Position numbers and translations under genes: made by a program. Below are positions 31,801 to 38,844 of a stretch of 64,000 bases of DNA, one piece after another. The notes under the pieces are model-generated. The model worked only from the letters and a program-made list of their open reading frames with translations. It was not told where the DNA came from and ran no database searches. The stretch's first letter is position 1; each line of letters opens with the position of its first letter. The DNA comes from Tautonia sp040717455. Lineage in GTDB: Bacteria > Planctomycetota > Planctomycetia > Isosphaerales > Isosphaeraceae. The DNA is taken from contig NZ_JBFEFH010000007.1 of assembly GCF_040717455.1 (NCBI RefSeq), positions 186,001-250,000 of the forward strand, read 5' to 3'.

Positions 31801-33596
31801 CGCACTTCATGCCCGGGACCGGTCTGCAGCAAGACGGTGGATCGGCATCGCACCGCCTCGGCCTGGAACCTCGGCGCGATCGCCCCGGTTTCGACCGCCT
31901 CCCGGGTGAACAGATAGGCGGTCCCCACCAGCATTCCAATGTTCACCCCTCGATGCGCAAGGGGGCCTGCCAGCGCCGCCACCCCCGCGGCCGATCGGGC
32001 ATCGTGGATGCCGCCGGCAAACAGCAGTTGCACCTCGCTCGGATCCGTGATCCACCCCTGTTCGATCCCCTCCCGAATGATCGTGGCCGCCTGATCCCAC
32101 AAGACGAGGCTCGACCTGGGTCCGACGTGCCCGCCGCATTCGCGGCCCTCCAGCACGAACCGCCGTGCCCCGTCGCGGAGGTATTGCGAGAGCAGGCCCG
32201 GGGACGGAGCATGCAAGAACGTCTGAATCCCGATGTGCTCCAGCGCTTCCGCCTGGTCCGGCCGCCCCCCGGCGATCAGGGCAAACGGGGGCCGAACCTG
32301 TCGGATCGCGTCGATCTGTTCTGCCCGCAAGCCCGGATCGACGAAGCCGAGCAGGCCAACGCCCCAGGCCTTCCCCTCCAGTCGTCGCGCCGTCTCGGTG
32401 AGCAAATCGAGGGAGGCCGGCCCCCGGAGCATCGCCAGGGCGAGCATCGGCAACGCCCCTCCGCCCGCCACCGCCTCGGCGAAGCGGGCCGAGTCACTCA
32501 CGCGCGTCATCGGCCCCTGAACGATGGGGAAGCGAGTCCCGAGCAATTCCGCCATCGGCGATCCAGGCGCAAGCGGTCGAGCCGTTGCTGCCGCAGCCAA
32601 TCCCCGGTCGATCGCCTCCGAAACCGCCTGGACGATCCCCCCGACCGTCACCCAGCGCCGCGCCAGCGTCGAGGCGAACGCCCCGTCCTGGCCGATCGGC
32701 CTGGCCTGGCCCCGCGACCAGCCGACATTCTCGATCACCGCCCGGCACCAATCGTCCCCCCCCACCTCGGCCGCTTCCTTCAGGCGCACCACGGACGGAC
32801 TGCCAGGAAGCGCATCAATCCGGACCATCGGCCCCTCCTCGGGCCCGATGAGCACGGTCTCGCCGCCGTCGAGCCGGGCGATCCGAGAACGATCCGGCTC
32901 CTCAAGGGGTGATTCCCGGGCGAGCAACACCGCGCCCTCGAGCACCACCCCCGACGCTCCCGCTCCCAGGCACGCCGCGGCCGAGTCCCGCCCGATACCG
33001 CCCCGAACCCAGCACGGCCCGTCCCCGTCGGCGAGCAACCCCTGGAGCAGGATGAAGGACGACTCCGTACCGCATCGCCCTCCCGCTTCGAGCCCCGAGG
33101 CGATGAAGCCCGCCGCTCCCGCATCGCGTGCCGCCTGGGCCGACGCTCGGTCAACCACCTCGGCGATCGGCACGCGACCCGATTGGCGGATGGACCGCAC
33201 GACCTCGTGCCAGGGGGTCGAACGGTCCCCCGGGCAGATCACCACCTCGAGCCGATCGGGCCAGTCTCCCGACGCGAGATGCTGGGCCTGGATCCGCGCC
33301 GCGAAGGGTCGATCGGCCCACCGCCGAACCCGGTCCAGGGCCGACCGACAGGCTGGAACGTCGAGGCGGTCGAGATCGAGTACCCCCATCGCTCCCGACC
33401 GACCGGCCGCGACCAACGCCCCCTCCCACCCCGGTTCACTCGGGATCAGGACGAGGATTCGAGGCAGACTACCTGGGCTCGGGTCGGTGTTCGTCACGGC
33501 GTGAACTCCCCCAGCGATCTCCGGCGCACCACCGTGGCCGCCCTGGTCGCTCGCAATCGGATCATTTCGTCGTGGCGTTTCATCGTCCTGAGCCAT
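25851..33596 (-). CDS. Synthase subunit A: NMO(degenerate)-NMO-KS-AT-ACP-KR
   Basis: 2581 residues from the ATG at 33596; an in-frame extension to 33794 is Arg-rich and unlikely. A degenerate nitronate-monooxygenase-like flavin barrel lies at about 45-280 (EAGGR, catalytic His replaced by Arg174), and a second barrel at about 346-650 keeps His490 (ECGGHVG), a likely enoyl reductase comparable to PfaD. KS at 716-1170: Cys911, His1046, His1086. AT at 1280-1615: Ser1384 (GHSYG), His1488 in AAFHSP, compatible with malonyl-CoA. A charged, Asn/Gly-rich linker contains the helix FLQVQQTTMQ (about 1789-1798). Carrier domain at about 1905-1990: Ser1941 in LGIDSIKR, the PUFA-synthase carrier signature. 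KR at 2065-2575: TGGARGIS, Ser2469, Tyr2482, Asn2486. No dehydratase or thioesterase; these roles fall to subunit B and a downstream hydrolase. First gene of the operon. Confidence 0.9.
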   Translation of the reverse strand: MAQDDETPRRNDPIASDQGGHGGAPEIAGGVHAVTNTDPSPGSLPRILVLIPSEPGWEGALVAAGRSGAMGVLDLDRLDVPACRSALDRVRRWADRPFAARIQAQHLASGDWPDRLEVVICPGDRSTPWHEVVRSIRQSGRVPIAEVVDRASAQAARDAGAAGFIASGLEAGGRCGTESSFILLQGLLADGDGPCWVRGGIGRDSAAACLGAGASGVVLEGAVLLARESPLEEPDRSRIARLDGGETVLIGPEEGPMVRIDALPGSPSVVRLKEAAEVGGDDWCRAVIENVGWSRGQARPIGQDGAFASTLARRWVTVGGIVQAVSEAIDRGLAAAATARPLAPGSPMAELLGTRFPIVQGPMTRVSDSARFAEAVAGGGALPMLALAMLRGPASLDLLTETARRLEGKAWGVGLLGFVDPGLRAEQIDAIRQVRPPFALIAGGRPDQAEALEHIGIQTFLHAPSPGLLSQYLRDGARRFVLEGRECGGHVGPRSSLVLWDQAATIIREGIEQGWITDPSEVQLLFAGGIHDARSAAGVAALAGPLAHRGVNIGMLVGTAYLFTREAVETGAIAPRFQAEAVRCRSTVLLQTGPGHEVRAVPTPFTAQFAEERSRLLATGTPAEAVRAGLEALNVGRLRVASKGLDRGSGAGAPLEPLGEAEQYARGLYMIGQVATLRDRVVTIAELHDELSVQSSALVRRPIVEPVREGSAATPSDVAIVGMSAIMPGAATLHAFWNNTLHGVDAIVEVPPDRWDWRPYYDPDGKAPDKIVSKWGGFVPDIPFDPLRYGMPPTSLPSIEPAQLLVLEAVRAALDDAGYTDRPFPRDRTAVVLGMGGGAAQLAMGYAFRSYLPMLESIAPEAGRTAREQAERYLPEWTEDAFPGFLLNVTAGRVANRFNLGGANYTVDAACGSSLAAANLAVRELETHAADMVILGGADTVQNPFTYLAFSKTQAFSPRGRSRPFDASADGIVISEGVGVVVLKRLADAERDGDRIYAVIKGLGSSSDGRARGLTAPNGDGQARALARAYAKAGVSPRSLGYVEAHGTGTAVGDVVEVNALSQFLRQDGAAPASIAVGSVKSMIGHTKCAAGLAGLINASLALYHKTLPPTIGIERPNPAADLKDGPLRVSSAVRPWLHADPERPRRAGVSAFGFGGTNFHAVLEAYEGDPAPRPDPLDEWPAELFVWRANDREALRDSIDHLVQQLDQGASPPLKDLAHTLIRLSGEFDPGRPAVAITATSIEHLRSLLTIAREAIGRGDTSFHDPRGIAFEERPPFRGAKVAFLFPGQGAQRLEMLLDLAVAFEEVRSGYESFDEALVAAGRTSVGPKVFPPPTLDDLDRDRARLALTATEVAQPAVGAASVGMLRWLDALGIRPDLVAGHSYGELVALHAGGAFDLNTLAALSEARGRLMFEAAGNDRGVMTAFACDADRAASLIEGIDDVVIANLNGPRQTVIAGGRDAANRAIDRARSSGVRTFDLAVAAAFHSPRVSNARTPMVDYARQMGMHAPSIPVYSNLDGCTVPLDPNTIAQRLGDHLVSPVRFSDMIEAMHGDGARVFIECGPGSILAPLVKSILDDRPHLAVSCDAPGSPGIPSILKTLGRLLVAGVEMRGLGRLTRRRGARVLDLSRLGELDHSVSPSTWYVNGSRAKPINGSEPERLGMATEHLMNGTSHKADAKSPRRYEMEVNGTVAQEPTSRHTGDPARNGHASGNGDAGDGLRAASSERRDGSPRMNPPRRSGSNEEKTRSMNSRSGDGLARDNGHARKLLTNSKSEHVMESFQETMRLFLQVQQTTMQAYFTGRPAREDRTASGLDRGSVEPSSDHHAGVEKPQSGSSQDVAIPSQRPILRDEGPSTEDLIENSHAALAQDDREESAVPEQSKTASVGHAGETAPEHTGSDVMPVTSVTQRLLEIVRDRTGYPIEMLGIDLDMEADLGIDSIKRVEILGSLRDSIVELRSNVAPNLMDGLTRAKTLGEIVNRVEVVLAGSQRPAPPQMSSEDSRDEVRTNGKQPSIDAQPRHGTRAINEPVRDERDRSRANGIAPLSDAPLRRLLIEAVDAPVEAVKSSLTAGGTVLVTDDGRGFAQSVAARFRADGFRVELIASDRTDLSSASAVAERFAEIRARGQITGIVHVQPLGDPRPEAGDSEMWPDRMGLSARGLFFLARAAADDLERSAGLGGACLIAATAMGGAFGSGADCSGRIFPGQGGIAGLVKTLSREWPAVRSRVVDLDPAEDATVLADHLMFEAFHDDGWPEIGYRKGRRLRLQAVERDLRRDKPRIHVQSGEPILITGGARGISSAVAVALARAWQPTLLLVGTSPFPEDSESEITEGVASGNALKSVLLEEARRGGRTVTPSALEHSYRSLLRAREIRSTLARVKAEGATVEYAQVDVRNADALGHVLARWKTQYGDPVGFIHGAGVIHDKLLRDKTPESFDRVVSTKVDGALNLIRLLRGESLRFSALFSSVAGRFGNQGQSDYAAANEVLNKLALWLDRRWPGRVVAINWGPWAGVGMVSELQDHLGRRGLGMIDPAVGCQALLDEIRFGRKGDVEVILASDLGGLEAPLNLHSRDLQGALR

Positions 33597-34264
33597 TGTG
33601 ATTCGACCCGACTCCTCATGTTCGACATCTCGAGGCGACGCGGATTGCTGAAATTTTTCGAAAGGCAGACAGTTGGTTCTCGCCCCGGGATCGCGTCCAG
33701 CACGGCCCACCTCACGGTTCCCTCCCCGCCTCGGAGCACCACGGGCGGCCCTCGTCGTCGCGCTCGCGGCCGTTCGATCTGATTCGCCGGGCAATCCGGT
33801 TCGGAATCGTTCGCCAAGACAACTTTACCCGAAACTTAGGATGCGAAAAATTCGCCGACTGGACAAAATAGGAAATCTCGACGCCGTCGCCCTCGGTTGT
33901 CGGATCGTCCGATCGCTTGTGCGTGAGACGCCCCTCGATGCCCGGGCGTCCAGGGACGCGAATGGGTTGCCAATCGTCTCAGGGCGTCACTCGAAAGGGC
34001 CGAACTTCCCCCGCAAACCATAACCTGAAAACGGGATACGACGCGAACACTCCGAGGACCGGTGGCTCCGACAGGCCCTCCCCTCGCCCGCATTCTGGTG
34101 CGATGGAACCAGGACGCTGGCGGCCCTCACTGACTGGTTGGGTCGAATCAAGCACTTGCGCCGGCCGACGGCAGAAACGCGTGATGGACGCTAGAGTGAA
34201 TGTCGAGCGTATTGATCGGAGAACTTGATTGACGGTTGGGTGCTCCAGGAGGATTCGAGGAATC
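33597..34264. other. Divergent intergenic region carrying the synthase-operon promoter
   Basis: 668 bases between the synthase operon and a plus-strand lipoprotein gene. An A+T-rich patch at about 33815-33880 is the best place for promoters of the minus-strand operon. I could not assign -35/-10 boxes, a sigma-54 -24/-12 element or an operator palindrome with confidence. No regulator gene adjoins it. Confidence 0.5.
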
Positions 34265-35158
34265 ATGGTTCGTCACGTGGTCCGGATCACTGGTCTCGCT
34301 CTGGGATCGCTCCTGATTGCCTGCGGGAGTGGCGACGACACGCCTCTGATGCAGGAGGAGCCGCAAGCGCTCCCCCGGTTGGTTCACCTGGAACCTGGGG
34401 CGGAGGTTGGGCAAGGGGCACCGGAGGGCTGGACATCTCGGGTCGTCCGATCGGTCCCTCGACTGGTCTCGGGCGATTTGGCGTCGCTCCCTGATTCGGC
34501 CGGTGCCACGGCGACGCGGTTCCGGACGGTCATCACGGCGGAGGTCGCCCCGCCCGAGCCTCGGAGGAGGCCCGCTCGGCTGGTCCGGGTCGGGGTCGGC
34601 AACGCCGTCCCGGTCGGCAATCGCGAGCTGGTCGTGACTCGGCACGGCCCTCCCGAGGCGTTCGACTCGCTCGGGGTCGTCGATCGCGTCGTGTTGATCG
34701 CCGCCGAGGCGAAGTTGCATCGAGGGCGGCTGATCGCCCGGTCGCCCACGTTCGCGCTGTTCCAGACGCCGACCGTCCTGGTCGTCGAGGGCAAGCACCG
34801 CGAGGTCAACCTGCACTACGCCCTGATCGTGGAGCCGACCACCGGGGCCTTGACGACCTTCTGCTGGCCCGACCCCGCCAGTGATTCCGGGCCGATCGAC
34901 GCGGTCCTCAGGTTGGCTCCCGAACTCAGCTTCGATGCGGGGCTCGACGCCCGGGTCACCCGGCGGATCGGCCCGGCCCCGGTCTCCTGGTCCTTTGCGA
35001 TGACCAGCCCTCCTCCCGGCGACCGCATCCCGCTGGGCTTCGGAGACGCGACGGCCCTGACCTCGCACACCGACGTTGATCGTCTAGAGCGCATGCTGCG
35101 GTCGCTGGCGGAGCAGCCCGTCAACACTCGCCGCCCGCCTCGTCGGGCAAAACGCTGA
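34265..35158 (+). CDS. Hypothetical lipoprotein
   Basis: 297 residues, not recognised. The N terminus is a lipoprotein signal: basic MVRHVVR, hydrophobic core, lipobox LIAC with Cys at residue 19, followed by Gly-Ser. The mature part is a mixed alpha/beta protein without catalytic motifs; strands such as LVVEGKHREVNL and HYALIVEP look like a beta domain. Ser after the lipid-bearing Cys+Gly and the absence of an Asp at +2 fit outer-membrane delivery by Lol rules as known in Proteobacteria. Start chosen because the signal peptide begins here and GAGGA lies just upstream. Divergent from the synthase operon; no functional tie is evident. Confidence 0.75.
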   Translation: MVRHVVRITGLALGSLLIACGSGDDTPLMQEEPQALPRLVHLEPGAEVGQGAPEGWTSRVVRSVPRLVSGDLASLPDSAGATATRFRTVITAEVAPPEPRRRPARLVRVGVGNAVPVGNRELVVTRHGPPEAFDSLGVVDRVVLIAAEAKLHRGRLIARSPTFALFQTPTVLVVEGKHREVNLHYALIVEPTTGALTTFCWPDPASDSGPIDAVLRLAPELSFDAGLDARVTRRIGPAPVSWSFAMTSPPPGDRIPLGFGDATALTSHTDVDRLERMLRSLAEQPVNTRRPPRRAKR

Positions 35159-35332
35159 GTCTCGCGCGTGGCGAACGGGCAGTTCAGGGATTGCGGCGCC
35201 GGAATTGCTCGAGCAGGTCTGGCCCAATCGTCCCCGAGCCGCTCGATGGATCGGATCTCCATCCGGTCGGGGAAGGTCGATCGTTGACCGGCAACGGCCC
35301 ACGATCGTTTCTTGTTTTGAGGAATGCTTGCC

Positions 35333-35533
35333 ATGACCCATCGAACCGCATTCGGATGGTGCCTGACCCTGCTGGCCTCCCTGGCCTTGTGCGTCGGCTG
35401 CGAACAACAAGGGCCCGCCGAGCGGGCCGGCGAATCGATCGATAACGCCGCCGACGACATGCAGGATGCCCTCGACCCGCGCGGCCCGGCCGAGGAGGCC
35501 GGGGCGGCCGTCGACGACACGCTCAATAACTGA
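35333..35533 (+). CDS. Small lipoprotein
   Basis: 66 residues. Basic start MTHRT, hydrophobic helix, then LCVGCEQQ; the Cys after Val-Gly is the likely lipidation site although the -3 position is Cys rather than Leu. The mature part, about 43 residues, is acidic and rich in Ala/Glu/Asp with a repeated pattern (AERAGESIDNAADD, then AEEAGAAVDDTLNN), which suggests a short amphipathic helix pair. It looks like small entericidin-like envelope lipoproteins. GAGG lies 10 bases before this ATG; an ATG three codons earlier is too close to it. Confidence 0.72.
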   Translation: MTHRTAFGWCLTLLASLALCVGCEQQGPAERAGESIDNAADDMQDALDPRGPAEEAGAAVDDTLNN

Positions 35534-35553
35534 TCGGATCGCCCTCCGATCAG
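35530..35553. terminator. Inverted repeat at a convergent gene junction, possible bidirectional terminator
   Basis: Perfect 9-bp stem (CTGATCGGA and TCCGATCAG) with a 6-base loop. It overlaps the stop codon of the small lipoprotein and lies just before the end of the convergent gene. No T run follows on either strand, so termination would be weak or factor-dependent. Confidence 0.45.
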
Positions 35554-35577
35554 TCGGCCGGCCGTCGGCCTGGTCGC

Positions 35578-36441
35578 TCAGCGGCCCAGTTCCCGTCGCA
35601 GGCGGCGGATCTGGTCCTGGGCGATCAGGCTGAACTTCGACCGCAAGATCGGGGCGCCATTGAACCAAGCGGTCGGCTCGGCAAACGCGAAGCGCAGCTC
35701 CACCAGGACGGTTTCCGGATCGTCCTTGAGCCGAGTCAGCTTGGCATAGCCGATGCCCCCGGAATACGGTTCGGGCGGCCCGGTCACCTCCGAGGTCCCC
35801 TGGCGATCGATGGTCCACCAGCGGTTCGGCCATCGGTCGTGGCCGTCGAACCCCCGATCGGTCCGGGACGCGACCACGACGGAATCACCCGATCGCGACG
35901 CCGCCACCCGCGCCGTCGACTCGACGCCGATCCGGTCGAGCAGCCTGCCTTCCGAATGGACGAACCGGGCCGAAGCCGAGCCTGAGTCTCCACCCTCCCC
36001 ATCCTGATCCTCCAGGACCTGGGCCTCGAAGCGCATATTCCCCGCCTCGACCGGCTCGCTGTCCCCCTGCCCGAACAGGGTTTCCGGGTCGATCGCGTCG
36101 AGATCCACCCGGATCGCGAAGAAGAGATCGCCCGAGCGGATCATCGCCCCGTCCGCCGTTTCATCTTTCAGGGAAAGGAGAAACGGCGCGGTCACGGACG
36201 GCCGGAGCAATCCCTCCACCGCTCGATCCGACCCGGCGAGGTCCCGGAGCGCCTCCCGCTGCTCCTCGGCGGTCTGGCCGTCCGGGAACCTGGGCCCGTC
36301 GAGCCGGATCGTCCGGCCGCCGACGGCCAGACCCTCCTGCCGGACGGAATCATAAACCCCGTTCTCCTCGTGCGATGCGGCGATTCCGTCCGCTCCGCCG
36401 ACCAGGACAACCCAACCGACGCCGACAATCATTCCGATCAT
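35578..36441 (-). CDS. Hypothetical exported or membrane-anchored protein
   Basis: 287 residues from the ATG at 36441, not recognised. A single hydrophobic segment (about 4-19, IVGVGWVVLVGG) acts as signal peptide or anchor; the rest is soluble, acidic, with a regular alternation of strands and Asp/Arg pairs. Middle segments with paired property terms (FFAIRVDLDAID, RFEAQVLEDQD) look like a beta-rich domain. A longer frame begins at 36567 but its first 42 residues lack a signal and overlap the region needed for the opposite promoter. It is convergent with the small lipoprotein and divergent from the S49 peptidase gene. No function proposed. Confidence 0.65.
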   Translation of the reverse strand: MIGMIVGVGWVVLVGGADGIAASHEENGVYDSVRQEGLAVGGRTIRLDGPRFPDGQTAEEQREALRDLAGSDRAVEGLLRPSVTAPFLLSLKDETADGAMIRSGDLFFAIRVDLDAIDPETLFGQGDSEPVEAGNMRFEAQVLEDQDGEGGDSGSASARFVHSEGRLLDRIGVESTARVAASRSGDSVVVASRTDRGFDGHDRWPNRWWTIDRQGTSEVTGPPEPYSGGIGYAKLTRLKDDPETVLVELRFAFAEPTAWFNGAPILRSKFSLIAQDQIRRLRRELGR

Positions 36442-36659
36442 GACGATTGCGAGCCTCTCGCTGCTCGGGTCCGCTTGCAAGTCCCATCCGTGTGCTACCG
36501 ATAACTGCGATTGTACCGAACCGACCGAAGGAGCGGCGGCCCCTTCGCCCGATTCCGCCGCGGCCATTCCTCAATCGCCAGCAGGATGAGGGTGGTCGAA
36601 GGCCGGGCGAGGGCGGCCAGGATGCGCGACCACGAAGGGTTGAACAAAGGGGACTCCTG

Positions 36660-37796
36660 GTGTTGATCGGATTGCATCATCTGGGCCGGCGTCGGGTGCT
36701 GGGATGGGCCCTCGGGCTGATCATCCTGCCGGGATTGATCGGTTGCGGTCACATCCCGGTCGTCGGCCGGTTCGACACCGACTCGACCTTCCGGGGCCAT
36801 GCCGACGTGGCCGCGACCGTCTCGGCACAGGTGCAGGGGCCGATCGAGGTGAAGATCCCGACCGTGACCGACCCCGGCCCGATGGCCGCCGTGCCGGTCC
36901 GATCGGGCAGAGCAGGGGGGGGAGCTGCCCGGGTTGCCCTGGTCGAGGTCGATGGCTTGCTCCTGAACCAGGCGCCGACCGGCCCGTATTCGGCCGGGGA
37001 GAACCCGGTCGCGGCCTTCCGGGAACGGCTCGACGCCATCGCGGCCGACCCGAGCATCCGGGCCGTCGTGGTGCGGATCAACAGCCCTGGCGGGTCGGTC
37101 ACGGCCTGCGACATCATGGCCGAGGATCTCCGCCGCTTCCGCGAGCGTTCGGGCCTGCCTGTCATCTGCTGCCTGATGGATCTGGGCACGTCCGGCGCCT
37201 ACTATCTGGCGGTGGGGGCCGACCGGATCGTCGCGCACCCGACCACCGTCACCGGCGGCATCGGGGCCCTCATCAATCGCTACAACCTCCAGGACGCGAT
37301 GGCCCAGTTCAACATCCTCGCCGAGCCGATCACCTCCGGCGACCTGGTCGACATGGGGAACGTCGCCGAACCCCTGCCCGACGAGGCCGCCCGCCTGCTT
37401 CAAAGCATGGCCGACCGCTTCGCCGATCGGTTCGGCCGTCGCGTCCTGGAGCACCGGCCGACCCTCGACGACGACGCCCGCGACCTCCTGGCCGATGGCC
37501 GCGTCGTGCCGGCCGACGAGGCCCTGACGCTCGGGCTCGTCGATCGCCTCGGCTACCTCGACGACGCCATCGCCGAGGCCGAGGCCCGGGCCGGCATCCC
37601 CGAATTCGGGGCCGAGGTGGTCCTGTTGAAGCGGCCCGGCGACCCCGCCCGCTCCGTCTATTCGGTCACGCCGAACCGGCCGATCCAGGGAGAGCTGTTC
37701 CCGATCAGCTACCCCGGGCTCGACCGCGCCAAGCTGCCGACCTTCCTCTACATCTGGGCCCCCGACCCGACCTTGCTCTCGACCGGGGGCCCCTGA
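36660..37796 (+). CDS. S49-family peptidase (SppA-like) with lipoprotein signal
   Basis: 378 residues. Clp/crotonase-fold serine peptidase of the signal-peptide-peptidase family: INSPGGSVTACD, then the nucleophile Ser in GTSGAYYLA, followed by TVTGGIGAL, and VDRLGYLDDA near the end. The family uses a Ser/Lys dyad and cleaves remnant signal peptides or membrane proteins in the envelope. Unusually, the N terminus has a lipobox (LPGLIGCG), so the enzyme should be lipid-anchored rather than a membrane-helix protein. The GTG start at 36660 follows AAAGGGG by 7 bases and yields exactly that signal. A GTG-started epimerase gene begins 2 bases after the stop. Confidence 0.85.
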   Translation: MLIGLHHLGRRRVLGWALGLIILPGLIGCGHIPVVGRFDTDSTFRGHADVAATVSAQVQGPIEVKIPTVTDPGPMAAVPVRSGRAGGGAARVALVEVDGLLLNQAPTGPYSAGENPVAAFRERLDAIAADPSIRAVVVRINSPGGSVTACDIMAEDLRRFRERSGLPVICCLMDLGTSGAYYLAVGADRIVAHPTTVTGGIGALINRYNLQDAMAQFNILAEPITSGDLVDMGNVAEPLPDEAARLLQSMADRFADRFGRRVLEHRPTLDDDARDLLADGRVVPADEALTLGLVDRLGYLDDAIAEAEARAGIPEFGAEVVLLKRPGDPARSVYSVTPNRPIQGELFPISYPGLDRAKLPTFLYIWAPDPTLLSTGGP

Positions 37797-37798
37797 CC

Positions 37799-38836
37799 GT
37801 GCCGGCGATCGCCCCGGAAAACTGGCCGGTCCTCGTCACCGGGGCCGGCGGCTTCGTCGGCGGCCACATCGCCCGGGCGCTGTCGCGGGCCGGGCACCCC
37901 GTGCGCGGCCTCGCCCGAAGGCCGCCGCCGATCGAGCCCTGCGACCCGCCGATCGACTGGCAGATCGGCGACCTGCTCGACCCCGCCACCCGCCAGGCCG
38001 CCGTCCGGGGGATGCGGGCCGTGATCCACGCCGCAGGATGGGTCAGCCTCGGGCCCGACGACGAGGATCGCGCCCGGCTCGTCAACGTCGAGGCGACTCG
38101 GGCCCTGCTCGCCGAGGCCGACGCCGCGGGGGTCGAGCGGTTCGTCTTCACCTCCACCCTGCACACGGTGGCCGCGGGGACTCCCGAAGAACCCGCCGAC
38201 GAGCAGACCCCCTGGAACCTGCACGCCGTCGCATCTCCCTATTCTCGGACCAAGCGCGAGGCCGAGGCGATCGTCCTCCGAGGGTGCGGCGATCGGATGC
38301 AATGCCTGGCGATCTGCCCCGGCATGGTCATCGGCCCCCGGGACATCCGGCCGACCTCGACCGGCCTCCTGCTGATGATGGCCCGGACCCCGGTCGCCGT
38401 CATCCCCGGCGGCGGGATCCCGATCGTGGACGCCTCGGTCATCGCCCAGGCCCATCGCGCAGCCCTGTCGCACGGCGATCACGGTCGTCGCTACGCCGTG
38501 GTCGGGCCGTATCTGTCCTACACCGACATGGCCCGCCTCGTCTGCCGGATCACCGGTCGCCCCCGCCTCGTCCACCGCTTGCCCGACGCCGCCCACCGGC
38601 CCATGCGGTATTCCTACGCTGCCGGCGGATTGATCTCGCGCCGCTTGAGAGCCATCGGCTCCCCGGCCCTCGTCGCCGGGGCCTTCCTCCGCCTTCATGT
38701 CCGCGGCGACCTGGCCGACGACACCTTCGGCCTGTCCCACCCCGAGCCGGTCGTCACCATCCGATCCGCCCTGGCCGACGCCCACCAGTCCGGCCGCGCC
38801 CCCTGGCTCCGACTCCGTCCCGAACCGTCCCCGTAG
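37799..38836 (+). CDS. NAD-dependent epimerase/dehydratase (extended SDR)
   Basis: 345 residues, GTG start 2 bases after the peptidase stop. Rossmann motif TGAGGFVG at about 14-21, HAAGWVS in the fourth strand, and a YSRTK catalytic pair (Tyr/Lys) preceded by a Thr/Ser-rich FTSTLHTV. Members act on nucleotide sugars, dihydroflavonols or sterol/hopanoid-type substrates. The C-terminal part (LSHPEPVV near the end) is typical of the NAD(P)-binding atypical group annotated in hopanoid and lipid loci, but no such genes adjoin it here, so I do not name a substrate. Confidence 0.85.
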   Translation: MPAIAPENWPVLVTGAGGFVGGHIARALSRAGHPVRGLARRPPPIEPCDPPIDWQIGDLLDPATRQAAVRGMRAVIHAAGWVSLGPDDEDRARLVNVEATRALLAEADAAGVERFVFTSTLHTVAAGTPEEPADEQTPWNLHAVASPYSRTKREAEAIVLRGCGDRMQCLAICPGMVIGPRDIRPTSTGLLLMMARTPVAVIPGGGIPIVDASVIAQAHRAALSHGDHGRRYAVVGPYLSYTDMARLVCRITGRPRLVHRLPDAAHRPMRYSYAAGGLISRRLRAIGSPALVAGAFLRLHVRGDLADDTFGLSHPEPVVTIRSALADAHQSGRAPWLRLRPEPSP

Positions 38837-38844
38837 GTCGGCGT

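Noticed and set aside
33597..33794. 66-codon N-terminal extension of synthase subunit A
   Set aside because: The residues are Arg/Gly-rich with no conserved features; the ATG at 33596 starts a more natural sequence. I cannot exclude the extension fully because the ribosome site of the chosen start is poor.
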